A DNA stretch of 64,000 nt from Hydractinia symbiolongicarpus (taxonomy: Eukaryota; Cnidaria; Hydrozoa; Anthoathecata; Hydractiniidae), in the NCBI RefSeq assembly GCF_029227915.1, contig NC_079877.1, forward strand, positions 25,509,851-25,573,850, given 5' to 3'. The notes under the pieces were generated by a model. That model saw only the letters and a list, made by a program, of their open reading frames with translations. It was not told the origin of the DNA and made no database searches. This document shows, in pieces, positions 10,260-22,006 of this stretch. The stretch's first letter is position 1. Each line of letters starts with the position of its first letter. A program made the position numbers and the translations under genes.

Positions 10260-11847
10260 ATGAAATTATCAAAAACATTGACTGATGTCATTAGCAAAAT
10301 TTTGGAAACTGTTGGTACCCAGAAATCAACATATTACACTAACCTTGCTAATTATGTTCCAGTTAATGCTGATTTAACGGAAGTAGCAATATTGCCTAAT
10401 ATTCTTGTATGGGATCCAATATCTCATCTATCAGACAAAGAATTGCACTGCCCCCATTGTATGCAAGATGACAATAAAAAATCAAAGTTGGATGTCACTG
10501 GAGAATGGGATAAAGGTTTGACTTCTGGTAGATCTCCTCGTATCATCTGGGATTTCAACTGGCACTTAGCTTTGATTGGAAGAATGTACCAGTGCTCATA
10601 TAAACACAAAATGGTGTCATATCACTCAGGGATATTGAACCAAATTCACCATGAAGATGTACCATTCGTACTCAGTCATGATAGCGGCATGATGAAAACT
10701 GTTTTTGACAGTATAGTTCGCTTGGTTGAGAATGGAAATAATTTTGCAGCTATTGAAAGAATATTGAGTGGATCATTTTTGGATCACTATTTTCGATCAT
10801 TTGGAAAGTTAAAAACATTGGGAATTCCTCCTTATAAGAACCATTTTAAATCGATATCACCAAGTGATAACTTAATAAAAAAGTGTTTTGTTATGCATTA
10901 TCAAGGGAATGTTGAGCACTTTGATTGGCATTTTCACCATGTACAAGTTAAAATGTTGTCATGCGATCACACTTTTAAGTGTGCAGCCAACATTGGTTAT
11001 GAAAAGAATGGACGTTGGGTGATGCAATTTGATAGTGTTTTCATCATCTTGAATGAAATGGGGAAAGTTAAAAATTTTCGCTTAACTAAAGGAACCTCAT
11101 TTGAAGTTATTTCCTCCTTATTTGAAAAGATAGCAGTTCAAGCTGAATTAGTTGAATCTATCTGTATAGATAACTGTTGTCATTGGCGAAACAAGCTCCA
11201 AGAGATTTTTCCAAAATGTAGTGTGAAACTAGATTTGTTTCATGCAATTCAGCGACTTACCAAGACCCTCTCTAAAAAACATCCATTTTTCCATGATGTG
11301 TGTAGAGAGGTAGGCTTGATTTTTCGGCAGGCAAATGATTTGGGAACGAGTAGAAAGAAATCAACAGCAAGCATTGAACAAATCAATAACTGTCTGGATT
11401 GCTTTGTAAAGAAATGGCAAAACATCAATTACAATGGTTGGAATATTTTCAATGCAAATTTTTACAAGGAAGTGAAAAATCTCAAACATCACATTTCTCT
11501 TGGATGCGTTTCTAATATTCAAGTGGGTATGGGGACCAACAGGAATGAACGTTTGCATAGGGAATTGAAAAGTCTTGTAAAAAGAAATAAACTGGGAGTA
11601 CAAACAGCCATTTCTCTTCTTGCCCAAATGTTTTACATTCATAATTGCCGAATTGATGGTCATATGGTTGCACCTCCAATTTGGAGCATAGAGAAAAACT
11701 TAGGTAATATACTTCCAATGCATTCATTGACAGATCAATTTAATGAATGTCATGCAAAGATTGATGCTGTTGATCTTGCCTATGAAAGCTTGCTGTTGGA
11801 TAAATCAAATGGACCCACAGATCATAATTATACAAAGGATGCTCAAA
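10260..11847 (+). CDS. DDE-type transposase-like protein, coding exon 1 (zinc-binding N-terminus and catalytic core)
   Basis: Exon 1 of a three-exon gene (10260-11847, 12399-12792, 14657-15449; 2775 nt, 924 aa plus stop). The ATG at 10260 is chosen because a TTTTTTAG acceptor ends at 10251 and no in-frame ATG lies between; a non-coding 5' exon is likely. The N-terminal region resembles the DUF6729-type module: ILVWDP, then a CPHC knuckle (C64, C67), then RSPRIIWD and YQC. The core has an RNase-H-like acidic triad: Asp236 in SCDHTFK, Asp304 in SICIDNCC, and Glu430 in GTNRNERLHRELK, plus the conserved-looking DLFHAIQRL. Spacing (68 and 126 residues) fits DDE transposases. No stop or frameshift interrupts it, unlike the surrounding elements. 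The exon ends at CAAA|GTAAGT in phase 1. It could be an active element or a domesticated gene; the exact superfamily is not resolved. Confidence 0.8.
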
Positions 11848-12398
11848 GTAAGTTAGCCTTATGTAACCCACAGTATACAGACTGATTTTCTATTACTTAT
11901 ATATTAATATGCCTTTTGTGTGTGTTTGTGTGTGGCCAAGGACCAAAAATTACCAGTCTCTTTCTTCCGGCTCATAATTTGCCATCATCATAATTTGAAA
12001 GGCGTTGCGTTGCATTAAAATCTGTATAATAATACACCAGTTCCGTGTGTCTGTAACAGGCAAAATAGATGTGTTTCTTTTTTTCTAAAGAAACAGCCGC
12101 TGTAACATGTTACGTTTGCACGGTTAATTTATTTTTTGTTGTCCTTAAAACTTGTGTAACATTTCGTAATTTGCTGATTGGTCTATAATTAATCAAAATA
12201 TCTCTATTATTTTCGTTTCTCATGACCAGCATGTCACGTTTCCTTAGAGGGAGTTTTTTGGTTTGAAATTCTCTGTTTTGTATTGTCTCCCCAATTTTTT
12301 AAGCCCATTATATATTAGCCTCAAAGCAGGGGTAAGTATCCTGATCAGTGTGAATTTAAAATTTCCAAAATTGATAATTGTTATCCAATTTTTTTTAG
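11848..12398 (+). other. Intron 1 of the transposase-like gene
   Basis: Bounded by GTAAGT at 11848 and a T8AG acceptor ending at 12398. Phase 1 on both sides, so A plus CT forms a Thr codon and the frame continues. Contains a TGTGTG tract near 11920 and a Helitron-like insertion from 12021. Confidence 0.75.
12021..12250 (+). mobile_element. Helitron-like element in intron 1 (3' end unclear)
   Basis: Begins TCTGTATAATAATACACCAG after an A and continues with TGTGTCTGTAACAGGC, then TCTAAAGAAACAG, closely paralleling the intact-ended element at 51254-51698. No hairpin or CTAG end was found, so the right boundary is approximate. Confidence 0.55.
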
Positions 12399-12792
12399 CT
12401 AGTGGAACAATAACTCTTGCTAAAGTGCTTTTACATATAAGTAGCAAGATAACCAAAGAACTCTCAACTCGACTTTATCGATACCAAGGCTACTCAACTG
12501 TTCCAACTGAGAACTGGAGCCCACTTCAATATTATCAGGCTTGTCAAAAAGCACAATCCATGAAGCCAGAAACACTCCAGGAAGTTTTAACTAGCATGCA
12601 GTTGACTTTGAGACCATCTACAGGATGCATTTACAATGACCTATTCAATGTGATGAAGGATTTATCTACTAAAGAAGAACTGCCAAAGGAAATGTGTGAT
12701 TTCATCAATGGATCATTGTCACAAGACGGAGGAATAACTTCCTTTAAAACTTTTTTAGCCAACCATCTTCAGGAATTTAAGTCTACTTCGAG
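12399..12792 (+). CDS. DDE-type transposase-like protein, coding exon 2
   Basis: Continues the transposase-like protein with SGTITLAKVLLHISSKITKE onward (residues about 530-661). Only the acceptor at 12398 preserves the frame; the next AG (12403) would break it. The exon ends TTCGAG|GTAAGG in phase 2. The encoded segment is mostly helical and charged, with two Cys but no recognised domain. Open frame upstream of 12399 is intronic read-through, not coding. Confidence 0.75.
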
Positions 12793-13369
12793 GTAAGGAA
12801 TGTTAAATATGTGAAACTGCCATTGTTAAGAACATTGTAAGGTGATTATTTCATTTCAAAAATAAAGATTTGCAAACGTTTTCACCTTTCACATAGAACA
12901 TGTTTGATCAGCTGGCTCTCACAAAAAATAGACTAACAACGGTGCTGTGCAGATATTTGTATTACAAATCATGGGTAATATATTATATATATGCCTGCCA
13001 TGGGGTGTCAAAAAAATTCTCTTTTTAGCATGTACAAAGGAAATTATAATTTATTCACATCATGTTTTTATTAAAAGTTGTGAACTTGTAGTTAAAAGTT
13101 AAAAGTTTTAAAAACGACAACATTTTGATAGAACTTTTGATTTTTAGCATAATAAAATTAGAAGTGAAATAGTAACTTATCATTTATATCCCATTTGGTC
13201 TGTTGGACAACATAACCTGGCTGTCAAAATAAGGCCAAAGAATTTTTCTAGATCTTAACTGGAAACTTCCAATAATCACGCTGTCACTGAAAACCTCTTC
13301 TTGATTTGCAAAGGTGAGATTATAGAGAATGAAGTATTTCCAGCTTCAATGATGTACAACAGTGGCTCG

Positions 13370-13951
13370 TTAGAGATAGTTGAGAAGGGGGTGTTGGAAG
13401 AAGTGTTACTTGCAGGATAGGTTCTGCTTGGAAAAAGTTCAGAGAGTTACTTCCTTTGTTGACTAGCAGAGTCTTGTCAATTGAGTTATAAGGTAGGTTG
13501 TTTGAGGCTTGTGTAAGAAGTGTTATGTTGTATGGTAGTGAGACATGGGCAGTGAAGCAGGAAGATCTTGACCGTTTATTAAGGAATTAAGGAATGATAT
13601 GAGAATGGTTAGGTGGATGTGTAACTCCAGTCTGAGAGACAGAAAGAGTTCAGATGAGCTAAGAAGCAGCTAAGTATCCGTAGAATTAAAGATTATCCAG
13701 ATAAGAAGATTAAATTGGCTGGAGCACTTGGAAAGAATGGAGGGGGATAATTGGGTAAGAAAGTGTAGGGACAGAGACAGATCGAGAGGCAGGGGGTTAT
13801 AAGGACAGACTTGATACAGAGGAAGTTGAGTTTAGATCTAACACAGTCTAGATCAGATTGGAAGAGGGTCATTAATATACCCTGTCCAACCCATGCTAGC
13901 ATGGAAAACGGACGTTAAGCCGAGAATGATGATGATGATGATGATGATGAT
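13370..13951 (+). pseudogene. LINE 3' end remnant with (GAT)n tail
   Basis: Translated in shifting frames, the plus strand gives fragments such as EACVRSVMLYGSETWAVKQE and KLNWLEHLERMEGDNWV-like sequence, characteristic of the C-terminal region of RTE/LINE-type polyproteins. Stops and frameshifts abound. It ends in a CATGCTAGCATG palindrome, a short unique tail and (GAT)n at 13926-13951, typical of the 3' end of such elements. Confidence 0.7.
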
Positions 13952-14207
13952 TGGAACATTCTATCTATTCATTCGTGACCAATGCAATTTAGTCAACCTT
14001 AAAAAATCAGGCTGAAAGTGTGAATCGTGAGTGACAGAAAAAAAAAATGATGTCTTATCACAAGCAAAAAATTAGTGCCAAGAAGCGAGTACAAATTTCA
14101 CACAATTAATTTCAAACATTTTCCGTTGCCAAACAATGCACTGATGTCAGCATTATTAGATATAGGTAGCTAGCTAATTAGTTTAAGATTGTGATTCATA
14201 ACTGTAA

Positions 14208-14545
14208 CCCTATTTGGTCCGGGTTTTCCATGTAATATTGGGACAAAGACCAAAGCAAGCAAAATGATTCTTTTTGAGGAAACAAAGTGGTGTTGTGAGT
14301 TTCAAGTTCCAAAGATAATTCTTAGAGATATTATATTTTCCCCATTATAAGGGTTTCATAGAAATTTTTAGGTGTAGTTTCGAGTCATAGCCAATATCTC
14401 AGCCTCTGAAAGGTATATGGGACCTAAACATTTTGTGTGCAGGTGTCTAATAGATAAATATTGGAGCTCAATAAGTATCGTAGCCATGCAACATAGCATT
14501 AAAGCGTTGTTAATAAAAAAACGCCAGAGGAGGGGTGGAATCCGC
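14208..14545 (+). mobile_element. piggyBac-like MITE copy in intron 2
   Basis: Starts CCCTATTTGGTCCGGG like the element at 1987, and 14330-14510 matches 2345-2515 closely (AGCCTCTGAAAGGTAT, GCAGGTGTCTAATAGATAAA). Only TAA of the TTAA duplication is kept at the left, and the right terminus has decayed. Confidence 0.65.
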
Positions 14546-14656
14546 ATGATGGAACTTCCAGGGATAGGCAGGACTGATGTGGGTGAATAAGTTCTAATTG
14601 TGTTAACAATAATCATAGCAATAACAATGATAATAATAAATGAGTTATTTCTTTAG

Positions 14657-15449
14657 ATACAATAACTGTATTGAAGGAGAAGTTCTGGATAACAGCATGT
14701 CAATGTTAGATAACTATCAAATCGGAATCCTGACTTTTGGGGATGCATTCGGGATTTCAGTTGTTGTCATCCCATCCTGTTTGGACATCCCAATATTACC
14801 ACTGATAGCTAAAGATTCTGTTGTCAGTAAGCCAGTATTTGTTCTTTATGATGGCGTAAAAGATGCTTTTTTCATTTTGGAAGAACAAATCCAAGGACCT
14901 TCTGAGCAAAATGAAATTCACTGCTCTTGTGGCAAAAACGACAAAGATTTGAAAAAAAGGTGTGTATACAATTACAGATGCAAGTGTTTTCGTGCAGGTA
15001 TTGATTGTTCACTAAAGTGCACTTGTAAAGGTTGTCATAACAGCAGACCCAGCAAAGCTGGCCAGAAACGACGCCGGAGAACACAGCCTGTGCTCTCTTG
15101 TACTCCTGTTTGGTCATCCTTTGATTTTCTCCATCAAAGTGATTACACACCAGCTGCTGCTCCAGTAACTACGGTACAACATTTCCTCCTTGAAAGTTGC
15201 CTTTTTTTTCTATTGGATGAGCTGAAAAGTCCCTTCACAAATTTAGTTAATGGTTTTGTTTCCGAAAAACTTTTCATCCGTTACCAGCAAGCATGTAAAG
15301 ACTTCGTCTCACTAGATTCTGAACTTCTCCAACAGCTTTCTGCTCTTGAAAAGGTTTCACTTGAAAACTGGATAAAAGGAAGAAAAAGAAAAAGTAACCA
15401 GATGCATCAACTTGTTACATCACTAGTTGTAGAAGAACCACAAACCTGA
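14657..15449 (+). CDS. DDE-type transposase-like protein, coding exon 3 (CXC domain)
   Basis: C-terminal exon, residues about 661-924. About 90 residues in, it has a tesmin/TSO1-like CXC cluster: CSCG, then Cys after ten residues, YRCKC, C, KCTCKGC. Ten Cys are spaced C-x-C-x10-C-x5-C-x-C-x6-C-x3-C-x-C-x2-C. These clusters bind zinc and DNA. A basic run KAGQKRRRRTQ follows and may be a nuclear signal. The remainder is helical and ends with KRKSNQMHQLVTSLVVEEPQ. TGA at 15447 is followed immediately by AATAAA. The ATG at 14640 belongs to intron 2 and is not a start. Confidence 0.75.
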
Positions 15450-15455
15450 ATAAAA
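15450..15455 (+). terminator. Polyadenylation signal of the transposase-like gene
   Basis: AATAAA begins right after the stop codon of exon 3. Confidence 0.5.
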
Positions 15456-16497
15456 CTAAATGTGTTAAAAACCGTTGTGTGATGATAGACTTATATGAGT
15501 AATTTTAGTATTGTTGATTAACATCTTTCTCTTTTGTTAGACCATTGAGGATTATTTACTGAGTAACAACACAACATTCCCTGTAGGTCAAGAAATGCGT
15601 TTTTCTTGCTTAACCAATTAATAAAGATATTATTTTTTAACCATTGATTGAAAACAAATGACGTCAGATTTTTAAGTTGGTATATTATTAAGTTGGCCCA
15701 CATGCCACAATTTTTTTTTTGGCAATAAATGTCGAAGTAAGAAAAACTAGGCCGAGGTAGTTATTCTTTGGTGATATTTTTTTATTTGCCAATCTAGTGT
15801 TTATATTGTTACATGGTATTTGTTTAGTGTTTTTTTTGTTTTGTCCAAATATATACTGTTTTATAGATATGCTGGTCTTGAACTTTTTGATTTAGGTAAT
15901 CTAATGCTATTTTTTTGATATTAATGGTAGCCTATTCATAGACCATTTCTGCGTTCTCATGGCTTATCAACCCGCGAGCAGGGTTTGATATTGCGAGTGG
16001 GGTATGCCAACAATCTTTAGGTATTATTAAGGCCAAAACTTGCTAATGCACATTTTCTTCATTAGAATTAGATTCGACAGAGACCATAAGAAATGCCACA
16101 AAGGTGTAATAGACCCAGAGAAACGCAGTAAGTTCGGGGTTGGTAAAAGACGTTTTAAGCTAAAGGGACAAAAGTAGAGCTCTCATTCCGTTTTATTTCG
16201 ATTTTACACCCCCTGAAATCAAGAATAGATAAAGGTGTCAGCTGGAGAAAACCATGTTATATCTTTTATCCATTGTTTAAAACGGCTTTGATTAAAAACG
16301 AATTGTGGAACCGATTTTTCCTTCAAACTTTTTCCTTCGTTTTTTTATTAAGAAACCTAAACATTTTGTTAAGCCTAGGGTTTTTTAGCCTGAAATGTTT
16401 TTGCAATGCTTTTCCCAGGACGGCATTGACGGAAACATATTTGATTTGCTTAAATTGTCGTATATACATTAGTTTGTTATAAATGGATGCATGTTTA
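15456..16497. other. Non-coding stretch downstream of the transposase-like gene
   Basis: AT-rich with T-tracts. No gene, no clear terminal inverted repeat, and no GAAACGAT cluster to pair with the one at 9925-10127. Confidence 0.4.
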
Positions 16498-16600
16498 ACC
16501 ATATTCCGTCAGGGGTTTTTCAAACATGACCTCAGTAACTTTTAATAGGCTTTTCCAAATTGGATCAAATTAGCACACTTGTAGAGAGATAAAAATGGGC
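16498..16600 (+). mobile_element. piggyBac-like MITE left-end fragment
   Basis: TTTAACCATATTCCGTCAGGG followed by TAACTTTTAATAGG and AAATTGGATCAAATTAGCAC parallels 1983-2095. Confidence 0.5.
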
Positions 16601-16618
16601 CTGGGGACGAGGTTGGCG

Positions 16619-16688
16619 TCTCGCTACTTGCGCAGCTAAGATACCATTTTGCGTGACGGAAAGACGTGTACGGGCGTTATAATATAGA
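16619..16688 (-). mobile_element. Helitron-like 5' end
   Basis: On the minus strand it starts TCTATATTATAACGCC and matches the 5' half of the mini-Helitron at 5789-5924, including TTGCGCAGCTAAG-type sequence on the plus strand. It is truncated and directly abuts the next element. Confidence 0.55.
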
Positions 16689-16900
16689 CTAGTCGTCCGT
16701 GGAAAAATCCACGGGTTCGCCCGTCCTTTAAATTAACCCGTGGCAACAAAGTGGACAAAAATATATCACATTTGATATTCGTGTTTCCGTAGCACGATTT
16801 TCTAACTCAGCAGTCCGCGCAGAGACAGACAATTTTTACACAGATCGCATAAAAAATGCATGGAAATCTGTTTTTTCCGATTTTCGGGTATGAATAGAAT
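16689..16900 (-). mobile_element. Helitron-like 3' end abutting the preceding 5' end
   Basis: On the minus strand the hairpin CCCGTGGATTTTTCCACGG is followed by a spacer and CTAG, and the CTAG touches the TC of the element at 16688 with no bases between. The far (5') end was not identified; the right boundary is approximate. Confidence 0.5.
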
Positions 16901-17520
16901 ATTGCAAAGAAGAAAGATAAATATGATATTTCAAATCAATTTAACTAAATTCATAACTCACCGTCAAAATACTGAATTTGATTCCCTTTTTCTCCGCCGC
17001 TAACCACCAGTGGCTTGGCAACAACAAAAGGAAAGGGACCAAAAATCACTTAACGATACCAGGGTATTTTTCGTCGTCTTCTTTCATATCATAACAACAA
17101 GAAACCCTGGGAGACGAGGGTGGGTTCACCTGTTCAGATAGCACTACAAAAGTGAGGAAAATATCTATTTTAAAAGTATTTTGAGTTGTGTATCAAAGAT
17201 TCCAGAAGTACCACCAGCTACAAACAGTCTACCCAAATTTAACGTAAACGAAATATCCCCAAAAACAAGAAATTGGAAAAGGATCATTCCCTACCGTTTA
17301 TCTTGTAGAATATAAACGCTACAACAAAGCTATAAAGGAGTTAGAATGTAAAGAGCGGGATAAAACTGGCTAAATTTTGTCAAGGAAGCTAAAACATAAA
17401 AATATTTAAACTTAAGAAATGATATAATAAAAAACGTGTACATATCTTTTGCATGTGTATATATTTTATAATTTGTTTTGAAAGTGTCCGAATTATCAAC
17501 AGACCGTTAATGGCATATCA
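16901..17520. other. Non-coding stretch
   Basis: Nothing recognised. A splice-site-like CCACCAG occurs near 17210, but no coding frame accompanies it. Confidence 0.35.
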
Positions 17521-17924
17521 GAAAAGTGGGACGCGGGATCCTGTTAAGTCGGAGCGCGAGACTCAGGAAACGGAACGCGGGATTCTGATATTGAGGCGCG
17601 GTACACAATAAGTCAGCATTCTTTATCTTTAAAAAGCTTAACAAGTAAGATAAAAAAAGTTTTATTTGGAAGTAATATTTCCAGTAAATATTAAAAAAAA
17701 GTTGCAGATTTTTCACTTTTTTTGGTATCAGATTGACCAGGACACTTGAAATACACCACGACATTGAACAGGAAGAGCGCCCGTATCGCGCAGAATTCGA
17801 CGCTCTGGAAAGAGATCGGAGTTACACATCTGATACACGGCCCCGCGAAATTCTTAAAATATATATTTTCCCAGGGTCCCGCGTCCTGCGTTCCGACTCA
17901 ACAGGGTCCCGTGTCCCACTTTTC
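17521..17924. mobile_element. MITE with long (about 45 bp) GC-richer inverted ends
   Basis: The left end GAAAAGTGGGACGCGGGATC, then TGTTAAGTCGGAGCGC, matches the reverse complement of the right end (GAAAAGTGGGACACGGGACC, then TGTTGAGTCGGAACGC). The interior is non-coding; the short frames inside are shadows of the GC-richer ends. A target duplication could not be fixed, so the superfamily is unassigned. Confidence 0.75.
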
Positions 17925-20900
17925 CAATACTTGTTAACTTGACCCATATTTAATTTTTTTCATCGCATCATAGTGTCTATTTACTTTACAGCATCAGCTA
18001 CGACTATATTTTCGAGCATGTTTCATTTACTCCTTTGACAATTTTCTACATTTTTTTCCATCTATAATTTTTACCACCAGCAAAAAGCGTTGTTAACTTT
18101 CGGTATTTATTTTAATCTAGTTTTTACACATTTGGAAATATTAGTCCCAAGTCCAACTTCCGATATGCCTGAAAATTATGGTATAAAATTGACAATTTAG
18201 TTCCCAGTACTTGTGATCCTTTATCTTGTTGAGAATAAAAGCCACGATTTTGCGCAAATAGCGGATATAGAAATGATTACTACATAACTACTACACTACT
18301 AAATACCGTGTTATTATTGTCCCTCATGGAGTTTAGAAAATAAATAAGGTTATTTTCGGTTGAGGAAAGCGAATTAGAAAATAACCACAGAAATATAACC
18401 ACATCATAGCAATCTATTGGCTTTTAAGTAGTATTTTAACTATTCAAAAATAACCGCTTCGTAAAAAAAACGAGATTTATAAAAAACAATGAACCCTCTC
18501 AGTATCCCTTCCAATTATCTATTTATACCATCCTTTTCCCTCTTCCATTTAGCCAAGTTATAGCCAATTAAATTATGAAAAAAAATGAAAAACAGTAATG
18601 AGTACGCTGATCAAAATGTTACAGCGTAGCCACTCATATCTTATATTCCAATGTTTCACTCATATCTTATATTCCAATTTTGTTAAAAAAAGAGTTTGGG
18701 TGCAAACAGTTACACAGAACAATCTTTCTATAATTTTCCGTTTGGTAGACCATAAGAACACAGAGAAATGCTTTACAGGTAGGCTACTTTAGGCATGCAT
18801 AAATAACAAACTATTTTTTTTTTTGACGTTAACCTCAACTTTCTTAGCCAAATGTCTGATTATTTTCTTTTTTCTCCTAATAATAACATAGTTATGTATT
18901 TTATAAGAGACATATTGGAGAAACGACTTCTTTTATATTTAACTGAAAAAAACAACTTTGTATTAAGTTCTTTAAAATTTGGATCTTAACACGCTTAGCT
19001 AACACACGCATTTCTCAATTGTTGAAAACTTTAAAGCATCTATTAAAGAATATTGAAACAATAATGGATTAAACACGGGACGAACCGATTAAAAAAAGTG
19101 AGTTCACTCAGATAAATTTTTTTCCGAAATAATTTCAACAGAAGAATTAATTAAACGTCGAGTGTCGATCATGACGTAATGTTGTATTATACACAACGCA
19201 TGCGCATTTTGGACTCTCTTCGTTCTTATAAAACCACGAGCATTTTAAAACCAACAGTAAGAACAGAGTCGACAGTGTCGGAATGTAGTGCGCTTACACC
19301 TGCCCCATGTGGGGTAAAACAAGAAAAAAGCGTTAACAACCAACGGTAAAAAAGAGGGTCATAGCCCAATTGTAAACATGATAGTCATAGCCACAGCAAG
19401 ACCTCACTTTTGTAACGAGGGTTGGTTAGGGTTACGGGAGGTTATTTTAGCTAATTCGTTGGCGTGAATTTAGTCGCAGTAGTAGTCAGTTTTTTGTTTT
19501 CCCGGACCTCGTTAGTTAAAATGTTGAATGTCATTAAATGTTATTTTGTTGTGGTTTGTAATTAATGTTCTCGACAGAGATTTCGCTAATGACTATGAGG
19601 AAGTGCACAACAAATTTCACGATCACACGATCTAAATATAAATGTCAAAAATAAACCAACATACATACACAAGCGAGTGTGGTAGAGAAAGTGCTGATAA
19701 ACCAACATAAATTTTACCAGAGGATAAACATTGCCATATGTACTGACTCAATCACTTTAATAAAAGTAACAAAAGATCGGTTTGAACACACATTTCCATG
19801 CGTATGGTCAAATGTTATAGTATCAAGGAATTAATTTATATTATCAACTCGTGTTAAATCATTTAAATTTAATTCAAAAGGGATTGTATGTTTTATGTCC
19901 CATGTGTAATAATGCTTAAAAGTACTAGACAAGCGCATGTGCATTCACTCTTTGTTGACGGAAGGCAAAAACAGGAAAAAAGAAAAAAGCAAAAGAAAAT
20001 GAATTCCAAACAACATTCTAAGAAATGTATGATAAATGGTTATCCTGTCAAAAATTTATGCGGACTTATCAGCATTTTTCTATTGTTCGTGGGTCAAAAT
20101 TTCCCATTGTGATAATATTTCTACTTTCTAATAAAAATTTGCTCTACCATCAATAACATCAAAAATCCTTTCATACCACATCATCCCATTTCGGACATGT
20201 TTGGTCAAAGTTCTATATATAATTATTACATTAATTACATAAGATAAAAAAATATTTGAAAACGTCATCGTAGAAAATTGAATCGATAAAAAGTCAATCC
20301 TTTTGTTGCTTGGATATGAAAAAATGCAGACGTAACCTAATGCAATGTCTTCTTTTTGCTTCACACAAGGTCACATTTATGTCACGCGTTTATCTTCACT
20401 TTCAGTAACTTGATTAGCTATTCTACATGAAATATGCTACGTTTTGTTTTTCTATAAAGAAACTTGTGCAATACTTACTTATAAAGCGTGCAAAAAGCTC
20501 ATATTTTTACTCTCATTGTCTGATCATTCGCTAAACAACGCCATAAGAAATTTTTGCAACCTAAAGGCTCGTTAAATATACACACAAGAACATAAAAAAA
20601 CTGAAAAAAAGTGTCATAACTAGTTTTCAAGATCAGAACGTAGGCCATGGAGAAGGTCACACATGACCACGACCAATAGTCGTTTTGTTTTCTGCGTTTT
20701 TAATGAATGTTGTCGTTTGTACATATATATACAAGTAGTAAAAATAACAGAAATTCGACAAACAAAATAAAATAATAAATAAATGTAACAAAAAATTTCA
20801 TGAAGCAAGAAGATTGTGAATAGCCAAAGGCTATTAATATAACAATCAAGCAAAATAAGAAATTGATGTACAAATCTTTTTTTCATATTTACTAACATTA

Positions 20901-20941
20901 CTGAATATATCCAGAGTTTTGATATCATCGCTTCCGTTTAC
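17925..20941. other. Long non-coding stretch
   Basis: No recognised gene. It contains a direct repeat of ACTCATATCTTATATTCCAA near 18631 and 18657, a promoter-like spot at 19198-19233 and short AT-rich frames. A strong donor-like GTAAGTATT on the minus strand near 20475 has no open exon in front of it. Confidence 0.35.
19198..19233 (+). promoter_or_regulatory. Possible promoter: NRF-1-like palindrome plus TATA-like box
   Basis: CGCATGCGCA (19198-19207) is close to the NRF-1 consensus, and TATAAAA follows at 19227-19233. No convincing coding exon follows on the plus strand, so this is speculative. Confidence 0.25.
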
Positions 20942-20989
20942 CTTCTACATTCTCGTGGACACTCAGGCTATCGAATAGTGCAGATCGTT
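20942..20989 (-). CDS. Candidate 48-bp exon of the minus-strand array gene
   Basis: On the minus strand, TTTTATTCTTTTAG precedes and GTAAAC follows a 48-bp segment open only in phase 1 (RSALFDSLSVHENVE), the same phase and length as the array exons. It is a plausible downstream coding exon, but the exons between it and 23599 do not join unambiguously in frame. Confidence 0.35.
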
Positions 20990-22006
20990 CTAAAAGAATA
21001 AAATTAACAATTTATCAACAAGGTAGGAAGGGACATCGTAAATTATTCGACATCAGAACCTTTTTTTGCACAGAAAACCAGTCGTAAAAAATTACCGAAA
21101 TCAACAATTCACGTTTTTCAATATACTCTGGCCTTACAGTAAAAATTTAAGTTATGAAGATATAAGTTTTAATCTCAAAAATTTATTATGAAAGATAAAT
21201 TATTAAAAAATTTCAGGTAAAATTTACTCTAAAGAAAGAAATTGACACTTATTCACAAACAAGGACATTCACATTGAGATGACAGCAGCACCGACAACCG
21301 AAACATCTAATAAGTGGCAATAAATCACAAAATGAAGTACTGGTGAATGGATAGATTAACATATATTTAAAATATAAGATATAATTAAACTGGGCTTATC
21401 AGTCAGTTACAGCGACTGTTCCAATGATTGATTATCAATATAGTCAAGATGCTGTAGCTCTCCAGCAGAACTGGCCTAATTTCACTGCCCGTGGTTTTCT
21501 CTATAGCAAATACATACACAACAGAACTATAGAGCAATAAAAAATATACAAAATTTAAAAAGGATTTCCATGTCTTGTTTAACCCCAAGATTACCGATAG
21601 TAAAAAGCACCCTTTAATCAAAAAAAATAACGGCTTCGATGAAGGAGGCTTTACTAATATATATTTTCGTTTTGTTTTGAGATCCAATATATGGATTTGG
21701 CAGAGAAACTTATTTTAAAAACCTATTTTATTTGACTTTTAAACCAGATCAATATTTCAATTTTTGACTGCAACTAAATTGTAAGTTGTGAGGAATAGTG
21801 TATAAAGTACAGTGAGCGCTGGACACAAAGGCTATCATTTTTAGGCTAGTTGTAAGGCCTATATTCCAAACGGCTAAAAACAACGTAAACTAATTTAAAC
21901 TATGATAGGCAAAATGCAAACGCGCCATGGAGCTGAGTAAGCAAGCAACAATATAAATTGCAAACAAACGCCTGCGCCCAATAGTCAACATGCAATGTAA
22001 AAGGTA
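20990..22006. other. Non-coding stretch with a weak exon-like segment
   Basis: A minus-strand segment near 21249-21300 has a CACTTATTAG acceptor and GTGAAT donors, and reads VSVVGAAVISM then stop in phase 1. Weak; nothing else recognised. Confidence 0.25.

Larger units (their letters stand above)
12793..14656 (+). other. Intron 2 of the transposase-like gene
   Basis: From GTAAGG at 12793 to the TTTCTTTAG acceptor ending at 14656, phase 2 on both sides (AG plus A gives Arg). It hosts a LINE tail (13370-13951) and a piggyBac-like MITE copy (14208-14545). Confidence 0.7.

Noticed and set aside
14640-14656. ATG at 14640 as a separate gene start
   Set aside because: The acceptor at 14655-14656 and phase-2 match to exon 2 show that coding starts at 14657 as an internal exon.
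20460-20560. Exon before the GTAAGTATT donor on the minus strand
   Set aside because: All phases contain stops between any plausible acceptor and the donor.
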